A DNA stretch of 47,722 nt from an uncultured Bacteroidales bacterium (GTDB lineage Bacteria > Bacteroidota > Bacteroidia > Bacteroidales > Paludibacteraceae). Position 1 is the first letter of the stretch. The number at the start of each line of letters is the position of its first letter. This document shows, piece after piece, positions 34,830 to 41,511 of the stretch. The DNA is taken from positions 1 to 47,722 of the forward strand of contig ONEZ01000016.1 in assembly GCA_900316995.1 (NCBI GenBank). Direction: 5' to 3'. A program made the position numbers and the translations under genes. The notes beneath the pieces were generated by a model. It saw only the letters and a list, made by a program, of their open reading frames with translations. It was not told the origin of the DNA and did not search any database.

Positions 34830-35084
34830 CTACTTGGTTCTGTTTTTCTCTATATAGTCTGCCATTACAGCCACAGACTTGAAAACCTGTTTGCCCTCTT
34901 CAGGGGTCTGGAGTTTAATGCCGTAGCTCTTTTCAAGCAGTACAATCAACTCCAGCGCATCAATGGAGTCAAGCCCTATGCCTTCCTCACCAAAGAGCGG
35001 CGCATTGTCATCAATGTCGCCCGGCTCCATGCCCTCAAGATTCAAAACCTTGATAATCTGTTGTTTTAGTTCTTCTGTATTCAT
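34830..35084 (-). CDS. Acyl carrier protein of the polyene operon
   Basis: This 84-residue acidic helical protein has the phosphopantetheine attachment site GLDSIDALEL at Ser40. It carries the growing polyene. Related aryl polyene clusters usually encode two ACPs; only this one is visible here, so one may be shared with the fatty-acid ACP or lie elsewhere. It directly precedes the KAS gene on the minus strand. Confidence 0.9.
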   Translation of the reverse strand: MNTEELKQQIIKVLNLEGMEPGDIDDNAPLFGEEGIGLDSIDALELIVLLEKSYGIKLQTPEEGKQVFKSVAVMADYIEKNRTK

Positions 35085-35106
35085 TGTTTAATAGTTTAAT
35101 CGTCCT

Positions 35107-35183
35107 CGTCATGCTGAGCGTAGCGAAGCATCTCGTAACTTTTATGAGATCCTTCGTTTCATTTCATTCCACTCAGGATGACG
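35107..35183. repeat. CGTCATGCTGAG palindrome, second copy in the operon
   Basis: This 77-bp imperfect palindrome has arms CGTCATGCTGAGCG and CTCAGGATGACG, close to the element at 33590-33670. The phrase GTCCTCGTCATGCTGAG and the CATTGTTTAATAG before it are also shared, so the whole intergenic unit is duplicated. Confidence 0.8.
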
Positions 35184-35212
35184 TCAAATGTCAACTGTCA
35201 AATGTCAACTGT
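35184..35212. repeat. TTGACAT/TTGACAG array overlapping the 3' end of a ketosynthase gene
   Basis: Two copies of a 14-bp unit that alternates TTGACAT and TTGACAG (minus-strand sense). The TGA stop (35191-35193) and the last residues QLTFDS of the ketosynthase fusion are read from this array. Confidence 0.8.
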
Positions 35213-36822
35213 ATATAAAACTCCTCTTCGCTCTTAAAATCCACCCAACCCCAGATAACTCTCTTTGTCACAGGGTCTTGAAACGCCTCTGACACTATTG
35301 CCTGCATCTCCGTAATATTTTGTTTTTCAAGAATGTACATAGATGTCTCGCCCATAAACTTGTTACGTATGGCTATCTCGCCTGTAACTATGCTTGGCAG
35401 GGTATATACAAAAAGTGACGGACTTGGATAAAACTCCTCAGGCGTAATGGTGCGCATATACTTGCGGTCATTGTCCCATGATGAGTTGGCGTTGAATAGT
35501 ATCACTGCCGTGTCTTCTCTTGGCTCAAACCGTCCGCTCTCATCTTTCAGCAGCATCTCAGACGCCACATAGCCTAAGCGGCACAGATTGTCCATCTTGA
35601 AATATTTAGGGTAAGTACTGCCTAACGTGCTAATACTAAACTCTTTAATTTTAAAGTTTTCTGGCGTTAATATAGGGCTCTCAGCCACGGTTTTGGTAAC
35701 TCTACGTTCAGCCTCTGCCTTATACGGTATGTCTCCGTTTGTGCGTTTGCGCAGAAGTATGGCCGCATTCACTCCGCCAAAGCCAGATAGCAGTTTTATA
35801 AACGCTCTCTTATGTGTAGCTAAATTGGCTACACTTACATTTATTTGCTTTGAAACTCCCAAGCTTTGAAAGCCGTATGTGCCAAGCACAATACCGTCAT
35901 CAATTGCAGCCATGGAGAGTATGGTCTCCATTATGCCTGCCGCCCCTAATGTATGGCCGTAGTACCCTTTAAGTGAGTTCACTGGCGTGGTGGCTATGGG
36001 TGTGCGTGATAAAGCTATCGCCTCCATCTCATCATTGTAGGCTGTGGCAGTGCCGTGTGCGTTTATAAACGCTATACTCTCTGCATCGATGCCGTGTAAA
36101 ACAGTTCTAAGGGCGTTATAGCTACCCTCACCAGTGCGTGAAGGCCCCGATATATGGTTTGCGTCATTACGTATGGCTCCGTTCTCTATAACCCATTCAT
36201 CTTCTGAGGCTTTATCTACCGCCTTATACACTATGCAGGCTCCAGCCTCACCAAGGTTAAGTCCGTTACGTTCTGCGCTGTAGGGGTGGCACTGCTCTGA
36301 TGAAAGAGCCTTCAGACACTGGAATCCTGAAAGGGTGAACCTTGAAACCTCATCGGCGCCCACCACTATTGCAGTGCTGTAACGTCCGCTTCTGAGCGCC
36401 CTCATGGCGGCAATCTGAGCCGCCGCGCCTGAAATGCAGGCGTTTGACACCACTATTGGAGTGCTGTTATTCCCAAAATATGCGGCTATCTTCCTGGCTG
36501 AAACTGCAAGTGGTGTGTCCAAATCACCCTTGGTGGTTGATAGCACCAGCACTGTGCCGGCATCGGTGGTGTCAATGCCACAGCCCTCCACAGCGCCCTG
36601 AACCGCAAGTATTGCAAGTTTTTCAAAACGACTGAAATCTCCATCCACACTCCTCTCCAAAAATCCAGGTTCAAACACTGATGTAAAGAATACGCCATCC
36701 ATGCCAAACATGCCATTATACGCTCTCAGGGCAGAGAGACCGGCTTTGACACGGCTGTAGTTGACGCCTGTGCCTATGCCAAGCGGCGATACAATATTGT
36801 CAGCTATCTTTACTATCTCCAT
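35191..36822 (-). CDS. Beta-ketoacyl synthase fused to a second thiolase-fold half
   Basis: This 543-residue protein opens with a KAS domain (residues 1-370) that has a full triad: Cys129 in VVSNACISGAAA, His255 in INAHGTATAYND and His290 in YYGHTLGAAG. Residues about 385-540 form a second KAS-like part (YFKMDNLCRLGYVASEMLL, AVILFNANSSWDNDRKY, PSLFVYTLPSIVTGEIAIRN) with no catalytic residues, resembling the Ketoacyl-synt_2 type. The fusion may give an internal chain-length-factor pair. The last residues QLTFDS are encoded by a TTGACAT/TTGACAG repeat, so the natural C-terminus may have been altered. It starts 13 bp after the second dehydratase gene. Confidence 0.88.
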   Translation of the reverse strand: MEIVKIADNIVSPLGIGTGVNYSRVKAGLSALRAYNGMFGMDGVFFTSVFEPGFLERSVDGDFSRFEKLAILAVQGAVEGCGIDTTDAGTVLVLSTTKGDLDTPLAVSARKIAAYFGNNSTPIVVSNACISGAAAQIAAMRALRSGRYSTAIVVGADEVSRFTLSGFQCLKALSSEQCHPYSAERNGLNLGEAGACIVYKAVDKASEDEWVIENGAIRNDANHISGPSRTGEGSYNALRTVLHGIDAESIAFINAHGTATAYNDEMEAIALSRTPIATTPVNSLKGYYGHTLGAAGIMETILSMAAIDDGIVLGTYGFQSLGVSKQINVSVANLATHKRAFIKLLSGFGGVNAAILLRKRTNGDIPYKAEAERRVTKTVAESPILTPENFKIKEFSISTLGSTYPKYFKMDNLCRLGYVASEMLLKDESGRFEPREDTAVILFNANSSWDNDRKYMRTITPEEFYPSPSLFVYTLPSIVTGEIAIRNKFMGETSMYILEKQNITEMQAIVSEAFQDPVTKRVIWGWVDFKSEEEFYIQLTFDS

Positions 36823-36835
36823 ATTTGCCTGTCTG

Positions 36836-37237
36836 TCAGGTTAATGAAAGCTTTATTGTGCCTTTTGCCATAAGAGAGCCTGCGCAGCGTATCTCCGCCT
36901 CAGCCATTGACATCTGAAACGCCCTTGCTGTGAATTTTACAGTGGTTTCAAGTATGTCATCCACTCTTGGTGCTTTAATTATCTCTAATGACGGAACCGC
37001 CCCCACAAGCCCTATTCGTATGCCGTCAGGGCTGTAGTAGCCTATATGAGCGGCACAGCTTTGAGCTATGTTCTCCACAAGCCCTGCCGCCTGCATTTTG
37101 TCATCTCTCACAAACGGCGAGTTCTCTTTTATCTTGTAGAGTGTGGTGACATCGTCTGGAGAAATATCTGTTATGTATTCCACCATGATGTAAGGTTCCT
37201 TTTGGGGAATCAGTGTGGTTACGTCAATATAGTTCAT
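36836..37237 (-). CDS. Hotdog-fold protein, second dehydratase (ApeP-like)
   Basis: This 133-residue hotdog protein opens TLIPQKEPYIMVEYIT, a variant of the IPHRxPFLMVD start of FabZ in which the His is Gln-Lys. The helix NIAQSCAAHIGYYS and the strand APRVDDILETTVKFTARAF follow. The FabZ HFPG motif reads ENSPFVRD, so its own catalysis may depend on the Glu or on pairing with the 32189 protein. ApeP/ApeI heterodimers in aryl polyene clusters offer a model. It overlaps the acyltransferase gene by 4 bp. Confidence 0.82.
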   Translation of the reverse strand: MNYIDVTTLIPQKEPYIMVEYITDISPDDVTTLYKIKENSPFVRDDKMQAAGLVENIAQSCAAHIGYYSPDGIRIGLVGAVPSLEIIKAPRVDDILETTVKFTARAFQMSMAEAEIRCAGSLMAKGTIKLSLT

Positions 37238-38136
37238 TCTTCCTGAATAAAATCAAAATAGTTATACCATTGCGTGGGATACCGCTTAACAATATCTTCA
37301 AGCTCTGCTGCATATTCACGGGCAAGCATGGCGGCTTTGTCTCTAACGCTCATATCCTTGTCTGAGTCTGTGAATGTATGCTTGCTCAGATAGAGTGTAT
37401 ATTTGGTTACGCCGCTCTTTATCACAAACACGTTGAAAGTGGTGCGGTTTTTCTGCGCCGCCACGGCAAAAGGCCCCATTGGAAGATAAGCGTTTACTCC
37501 CATGAAATGGCACTTTATGCTTTTCTGTGAGCCAAAGATACGGTCAGCTGGTATGCTCACAATCTCACCTCTGTCAAGAGCGTTGTTTATACTGTAAATA
37601 TGGCTCATTGAACTGTCAACAATAATCATGTTTATATTGTTGGCTTCAAATATCCGCCTGCGGTTCTGCATCACGGTTTCTGTCTCTCCGCCATATACAA
37701 GAGCGTTAAGTCTCTTCCTTCTGAAAGAAGTCATATATCCCGCCATCTCATAATTGCCTACATGTGATGAAAACTGTATAAACCCCTCTTCTCCCTCAGT
37801 CATCTTCAAGAACTCGTCTTCATTTTCATTCTTTATATGAAACTTGCGCCCTCCGTATGCGGCAAACCTGTCCATAACCACACACCCCATGTTAAAAAAG
37901 TTTATGTAGGCGTAGAGTCCTGCTTTAAGACCGTTCATCTTAAAGGCCTTTTTGTAAAAGCGTTTCACCGCCTTATACTCTACACGATGCGTGAACATGT
38001 AAAAGAATGAAACAAAGGCTGTTATCATATACACAATGTAGAGCCCCACGCCTTTTGTCATGTATATTAGAGACCTCTGCATCCAAGGCAGCCCGTCAGT
38101 CTTGCCTTGCCACTTATTTGAGTTCTGTTCCGTCAT
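37234..38136 (-). CDS. LpxL/HtrB-type lipid acyltransferase
   Basis: This 300-residue lauroyl/myristoyl acyltransferase-like protein has an N-terminal membrane helix (residues about 25-50). The catalytic H(x4)E is FSSHVGNYEMAG, His125 and Glu130. The region SIPADRIFGSQKSIKCHFMG matches the second conserved block of the family. In aryl polyene and flexirubin clusters such enzymes are thought to help attach the polyene to a lipid. The start codon (38136) lies in a CGTCATGCTGAG repeat, and the first codons overlap the ammonia-lyase gene by 23 bp; an internal start such as Met19 or Met26 is possible. Confidence 0.88.
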   Translation of the reverse strand: MTEQNSNKWQGKTDGLPWMQRSLIYMTKGVGLYIVYMITAFVSFFYMFTHRVEYKAVKRFYKKAFKMNGLKAGLYAYINFFNMGCVVMDRFAAYGGRKFHIKNENEDEFLKMTEGEEGFIQFSSHVGNYEMAGYMTSFRRKRLNALVYGGETETVMQNRRRIFEANNINMIIVDSSMSHIYSINNALDRGEIVSIPADRIFGSQKSIKCHFMGVNAYLPMGPFAVAAQKNRTTFNVFVIKSGVTKYTLYLSKHTFTDSDKDMSVRDKAAMLAREYAAELEDIVKRYPTQWYNYFDFIQEE

Positions 38137-39652
38137 GCTGAGGCTTGCCGAAGCATCTCATAAGGTTGATGTATTTATAGAGCGGCTTGTCATCTGTGAT
38201 TACAGGGACCAGTTTCCTCACCTCATGGTACAGCTTTTTAGTTTCATCTGAAAGTTCGCCTTCAATGTTAAGGCAGTCAACCGCCTGTGCCACAGATATA
38301 TGATATATGGCTTGCACTTGTCTGGCATTGTCAATCACCCTTGCCGCTATTATGGCTGAGTTTGTACCCATGCTCACAATATCCTGGTTGTCATTGTTGT
38401 TTGGTATGGAGTGGACATACATTGGGTTTGACAGTGTCTGGCACTCCGCCGTGGTGGATGTGGCTGTGAACTGAGCCGCCTGCAATCCGTAGTTCAAACC
38501 TAAAACGCCCATGTTCAGGAAAGGGGGCAGAATACCGTTGATGCGGTCATGGAACAGGTAGTTCATCTGCCGCTCCATGAGCATGGTCATCTTGGTTACA
38601 GCTGTCTTCAGCTTATCCATCTCAAATGACACATAGTCTCCATGAAAATTGCCACCATGATACACCATCTGTGTCTCCTTGTCCACTATAGGGTTGTCAT
38701 CCACGGAGTTAAGCTCCTCAATAAGAATCTTTTCTGCGTTGTCAATGGTCTCAAGCACAGGCCCTAATATCTGCGGGACACATCGCAGTGAGTAGTATGG
38801 CTGCACTTTATGTTTGAAAGTGCTCTCAGAGTGCTTGTGGTACAGAACCTCACTGCGGCTGAGCAGCCTTTTGCTGCTTGCTGATATTTCAGCCATGCGC
38901 TCTGCAATGGCACTCTGTCCGTAGTGGTTCTTAAGTGTGTTCAGTTCAGGAGCCATGAAATCACTGTATGATGATGCTATCTCATTCACCATTACCGAGC
39001 AGAGCAGGGTGGAGTCAAGCAGTTTGCGGGCTTCTATCACATTTACCAGCCCTATGCCCGTCATTACTCCTGTTCCGTTTGTAATAGCCAGCCCCTCGCG
39101 CAGGTGCATCTTCAGGGGTTGAAGCCCGCTCTCATCAAGGGCTTCTGAGGCTTTGCATCGGTGGTTGTTATAGAAAACATCACCCTCACCAATAAGGGCA
39201 AGGGCTATATGGGCAAGCTGAACAAGATCTCCGCTGGCTCCTACACTGCCGTGCTGAGGCACCACAGGTATTATATCTCTGTTTATGAACTCTTTAAGCA
39301 GCGTTACAGCGTTTACGTGCACCCCAGACTTGCCTTGCAGGAATGCACACAGCCTTGAAAGCATGGCACCCTTCACACACTCTTTTGGTAGCGGCTCGCC
39401 AGTGCCTGTGGAGTGGCTGCGTATTATATTGTATTGCAAGTCAAGCAGATTCTCATCAGACACACGGTACTGGGCCATTGGTCCAAACCCTGTGTTTATG
39501 CCGTATATTATCTTGTTTGCAGAGAACTCTTTTAAGAATATGAAGCTCCCCTCAACCCTGTCTAATGCCGCTTGGCTTATTGAAATCTCCTCATTATCAA
39601 AGAGAATCCTCTTAACTTCTGATATGGAAAGACTATTGTCTAATGTAATCAT
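38114..39652 (-). CDS. Aromatic amino acid ammonia-lyase, probable tyrosine ammonia-lyase
   Basis: I place the start at ATG 39652; an upstream TTG at 39664 overlaps promoter-like sequence. The protein has 512 residues. The MIO prosthetic group forms from Ala139-Ser140-Gly141 in HGSVGASGDLVQ. Tyr50 in IIYGINTGFG is the catalytic tyrosine, and YHGGNFHGDY and SIPNNNDNQDIVSMGTN complete the active site. The selectivity region reads NIIRSHSTGTG. From memory it resembles the Flavobacterium johnsoniae tyrosine ammonia-lyase along its length, including this loop, rather than HutH; no hut genes are near. It would release p-coumarate from tyrosine. The last residues (MRCFGKPQHD and onward) are encoded by a CGTCATGCTGAG repeat and look added. 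Confidence 0.9.
   Translation of the reverse strand: MITLDNSLSISEVKRILFDNEEISISQAALDRVEGSFIFLKEFSANKIIYGINTGFGPMAQYRVSDENLLDLQYNIIRSHSTGTGEPLPKECVKGAMLSRLCAFLQGKSGVHVNAVTLLKEFINRDIIPVVPQHGSVGASGDLVQLAHIALALIGEGDVFYNNHRCKASEALDESGLQPLKMHLREGLAITNGTGVMTGIGLVNVIEARKLLDSTLLCSVMVNEIASSYSDFMAPELNTLKNHYGQSAIAERMAEISASSKRLLSRSEVLYHKHSESTFKHKVQPYYSLRCVPQILGPVLETIDNAEKILIEELNSVDDNPIVDKETQMVYHGGNFHGDYVSFEMDKLKTAVTKMTMLMERQMNYLFHDRINGILPPFLNMGVLGLNYGLQAAQFTATSTTAECQTLSNPMYVHSIPNNNDNQDIVSMGTNSAIIAARVIDNARQVQAIYHISVAQAVDCLNIEGELSDETKKLYHEVRKLVPVITDDKPLYKYINLMRCFGKPQHDGTELK
38131..38164. repeat. CGTCATGCTGAG half element inside coding overlap
   Basis: One arm of the palindrome family (CGTCATGCTGAGGCTTGCCG and onward to CATCTCA) lies in the overlap of two genes. 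It encodes the C-terminal MRCFGKPQHD of the ammonia-lyase and supplies the ATG of the acyltransferase. Confidence 0.75.
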
Positions 39653-39674
39653 CTGCGTTTGCAAAGTTAAAACG

Positions 39675-39682
39675 CAAAGATA
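39675..39682 (-). promoter_or_regulatory. -7 box of the polyene operon promoter
   Basis: The minus strand reads TATCTTTG followed by C. The leader to ATG 39652 is about 22 bp. A second match (TAACTTTGC at 39661-39669) lies closer to the ATG. The upstream TTTG element is weak. Confidence 0.6.
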
Positions 39683-39751
39683 CTATTTTATATTGATATT
39701 ACCGAATTAAAATTACAGCCATTGTTCAGTGCGTTTTTCATACTTTATTTC

Positions 39752-39759
39752 TAACTTTG
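39752..39759 (+). promoter_or_regulatory. -7 box of the menA promoter
   Basis: TAACTTTG followed by C, 23 bp before the menA ATG, divergent from the polyene operon promoter about 70 bp away. The upstream element (GTTTTT) is imperfectly placed. Confidence 0.6.
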
Positions 39760-39782
39760 CACTTTCATATAAAACATAATAT

Positions 39783-40664
39783 ATGAGAACATTTAAGGAT
39801 TGGGTGATAGCAGCAAGACCTTGGTCACTGAGCGCCTCGTTTATTGCAGCCGTAGCGCCTATAGCGTATAGTTTCTGGCGTTTTGAAGAGATTCAGTATT
39901 GGGGAATAGCCACCCTCTGCGTGTTTATGATGCTTGTTTTTCAAACGGCAGGCAATCTGCTCGGTGATTATGCCGACCACATTAACGGAGTGGATAGCCG
40001 TAATGACTACAACGGCGTAATGTCAATGAAATCAGGCAAATTCACCCCAGGTGAGATTCGTGCCTTTGGTTTTGCCATGCTGTCATTGGGCATAGTGATA
40101 GGTATGTTTATTGTGCTTTACACCCGTATATGGTGGCTTGCAGCCTTTGGCGCATTTGGAGTGATTTGCACAGCGTTCTATTACTGGCTGAAATATCATG
40201 CCTTAGGCGATGTTGACATTCTATTCCTCTACTCCATGGTGCCTGCGCTTGGCATAGTGCTGCTTCTCACAGGAGAGTGGCACTGGGAGATGCTTTACAT
40301 CTGCCTTCCGTACGGTTTGCAGACCGTAGCCATTCTGCATGCAAACAACACTCGTGACATTCTCTCAGACCGTGCCGCAGGCATACATACCATGAACGGA
40401 TACCTTGGAGGCAAGGTTGCAAAATGGCTCTATGTAGCAGAGATAATAATCCCGTTCCTGCTTATAGCCGTATTTGCCGTAATAGGTCAGCTGCCTTACT
40501 GGACATTTATCACATGGCTCACACTGCCAGTGGCCGTTAAACTTAGCACCATAATGCTAAAAGCTCCTGAGAGCTCCGATGTGGCCATTGCAGACCTTGA
40601 CCAGCGTCAGGGCAAGCTTCAGCTAATGTTCGGACTTCTGTTCTGTGTAGGACTTATTGTTTAG
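39783..40664 (+). CDS. menA: 1,4-dihydroxy-2-naphthoate polyprenyltransferase
   Basis: This 293-residue UbiA-superfamily membrane protein starts MRTFKDWVIAARPWSLSAS. The first Asp-rich motif is NLLGDYADHINGVDSRND near residue 60, the second is DILSDRAAGIHTMNG near residue 196, and there are about eight membrane helices. MenA attaches the polyprenyl chain to dihydroxynaphthoate in menaquinone synthesis at the inner membrane. The ARPWSLSAS start and motif spacing fit MenA rather than UbiA proper. It is divergent from the polyene operon. A TTGACATTTGA repeat starts right after its TAG stop. Confidence 0.9.
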   Translation: MRTFKDWVIAARPWSLSASFIAAVAPIAYSFWRFEEIQYWGIATLCVFMMLVFQTAGNLLGDYADHINGVDSRNDYNGVMSMKSGKFTPGEIRAFGFAMLSLGIVIGMFIVLYTRIWWLAAFGAFGVICTAFYYWLKYHALGDVDILFLYSMVPALGIVLLLTGEWHWEMLYICLPYGLQTVAILHANNTRDILSDRAAGIHTMNGYLGGKVAKWLYVAEIIIPFLLIAVFAVIGQLPYWTFITWLTLPVAVKLSTIMLKAPESSDVAIADLDQRQGKLQLMFGLLFCVGLIV

Positions 40665-40779
40665 TTGACATTTGAATTACGCTGCAAGCGAGAGCAGAAG
40701 TGAAACTTGTTTCAGTTATGCCGAGCGCAGCAAGTAATCACGGAAAGGCGAAGCCTTGACGTACATTTGACATTTAAAA
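40665..40779. repeat. Repeat-rich gap between menA and the CPBP gene
   Basis: TTGACATTTGA follows the menA stop and CATTTGACATTT precedes the next ATG, flanking a core with small hairpins (GAAAC-TT-GTTTC; AAGGC-GAA-GCCTT). The core phrase TATGCCGAGCGCAGCAAGTAA looks like a repeat family of its own. Confidence 0.5.
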
Positions 40780-41403
40780 ATGCAAAATAAATTAAAAATT
40801 TTCGCTTCTGTATTGGTAGCTGCGGCACTTTGGTTTGTGCTGTTCTCGCCATTTACAGCACCGTATGTACCGTTCTGGACAGGCATGGTGGTGGCGGACA
40901 TTGTGCTAATAACTCTAACAGTTCTAATTGACGGCAGCTGGACACGCCGCATTGTTTTCAGTTGGAAAAACCTGCTGCTTGGCGTTATTATTGCAGCCGT
41001 GCTGTGGGGGGTGTTCTTTGTGGGCGACAAGCTCTCTCAGCTTATGTTCAGTTTCGCCCGCCCGCAGGTTGACAGCATCTATGGAATGAAAGATGAGTCA
41101 GACCTATGGCGCATAGGCATCTCCTTGTTCCTGCTTATAGGTCCTGTGGAAGAGATATTCTGGCGTGGATTTGTACAGAAGAACCTCTCAGATTTCTATT
41201 CAGATAACGTTGGGTTTATATTAACCCTGCTGTTCTATACAGCCATTCACATACCGTCAGGCAATTTCATGCTCATAATGGCAGCTATGGTGGCAGGCGG
41301 CTTCTGGGGGCTTATTTACAGAATATGGCCACAATCATTTACGGCACTTGTGGTATCACACGCTCTATGGGATCTTGCAGCATTTGTTTTATTTCCAATA
41401 TAA
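40780..41403 (+). CDS. CPBP-family intramembrane metalloprotease
   Basis: This 207-residue membrane protein has the CPBP (CAAX protease/bacteriocin-processing, ABI) motifs: PVEEIFWRGFVQ with the EExxxR pair near residue 125, FYTAIHIPSG with the first His, and SHALWDLAAF with the second His near the end. About six membrane helices are predicted. Family members cleave or process membrane proteins or act in bacteriocin self-immunity; the substrate here is unknown. The gene is preceded by repeats and probably co-transcribed with menA. Confidence 0.87.
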   Translation: MQNKLKIFASVLVAAALWFVLFSPFTAPYVPFWTGMVVADIVLITLTVLIDGSWTRRIVFSWKNLLLGVIIAAVLWGVFFVGDKLSQLMFSFARPQVDSIYGMKDESDLWRIGISLFLLIGPVEEIFWRGFVQKNLSDFYSDNVGFILTLLFYTAIHIPSGNFMLIMAAMVAGGFWGLIYRIWPQSFTALVVSHALWDLAAFVLFPI

Positions 41404-41511
41404 CGTAGAATCGGTTAATCGGTGATGCGGTTAATCGATTGTCCGGTTATTCACACTTCGTGTTCATCAACACGTCACCAATTCACCGGTTCACCATTAA
41501 GATATTGTATT
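41404..41511. repeat. Degenerate GATTCACC/GGTTAATC repeats before a lipoprotein gene
   Basis: CGGTTAATCG occurs twice, and AATTCACCGGTTCACC resembles the GATTCACC array at 24531. A hairpin CGTGTT-CATC-AACACG lies at 41459-41474. No gene is seen. Confidence 0.5.

Noticed and set aside
38114-39652. Histidine ammonia-lyase of histidine breakdown (hutH)
   Set aside because: No hutU, hutI or hutG gene is nearby, the gene leads an aryl polyene-type operon, and the sequence, including NIIRSHSTGTG, resembles flavobacterial tyrosine ammonia-lyases. The SH pair alone would suggest histidine, so specificity still rests on overall similarity.
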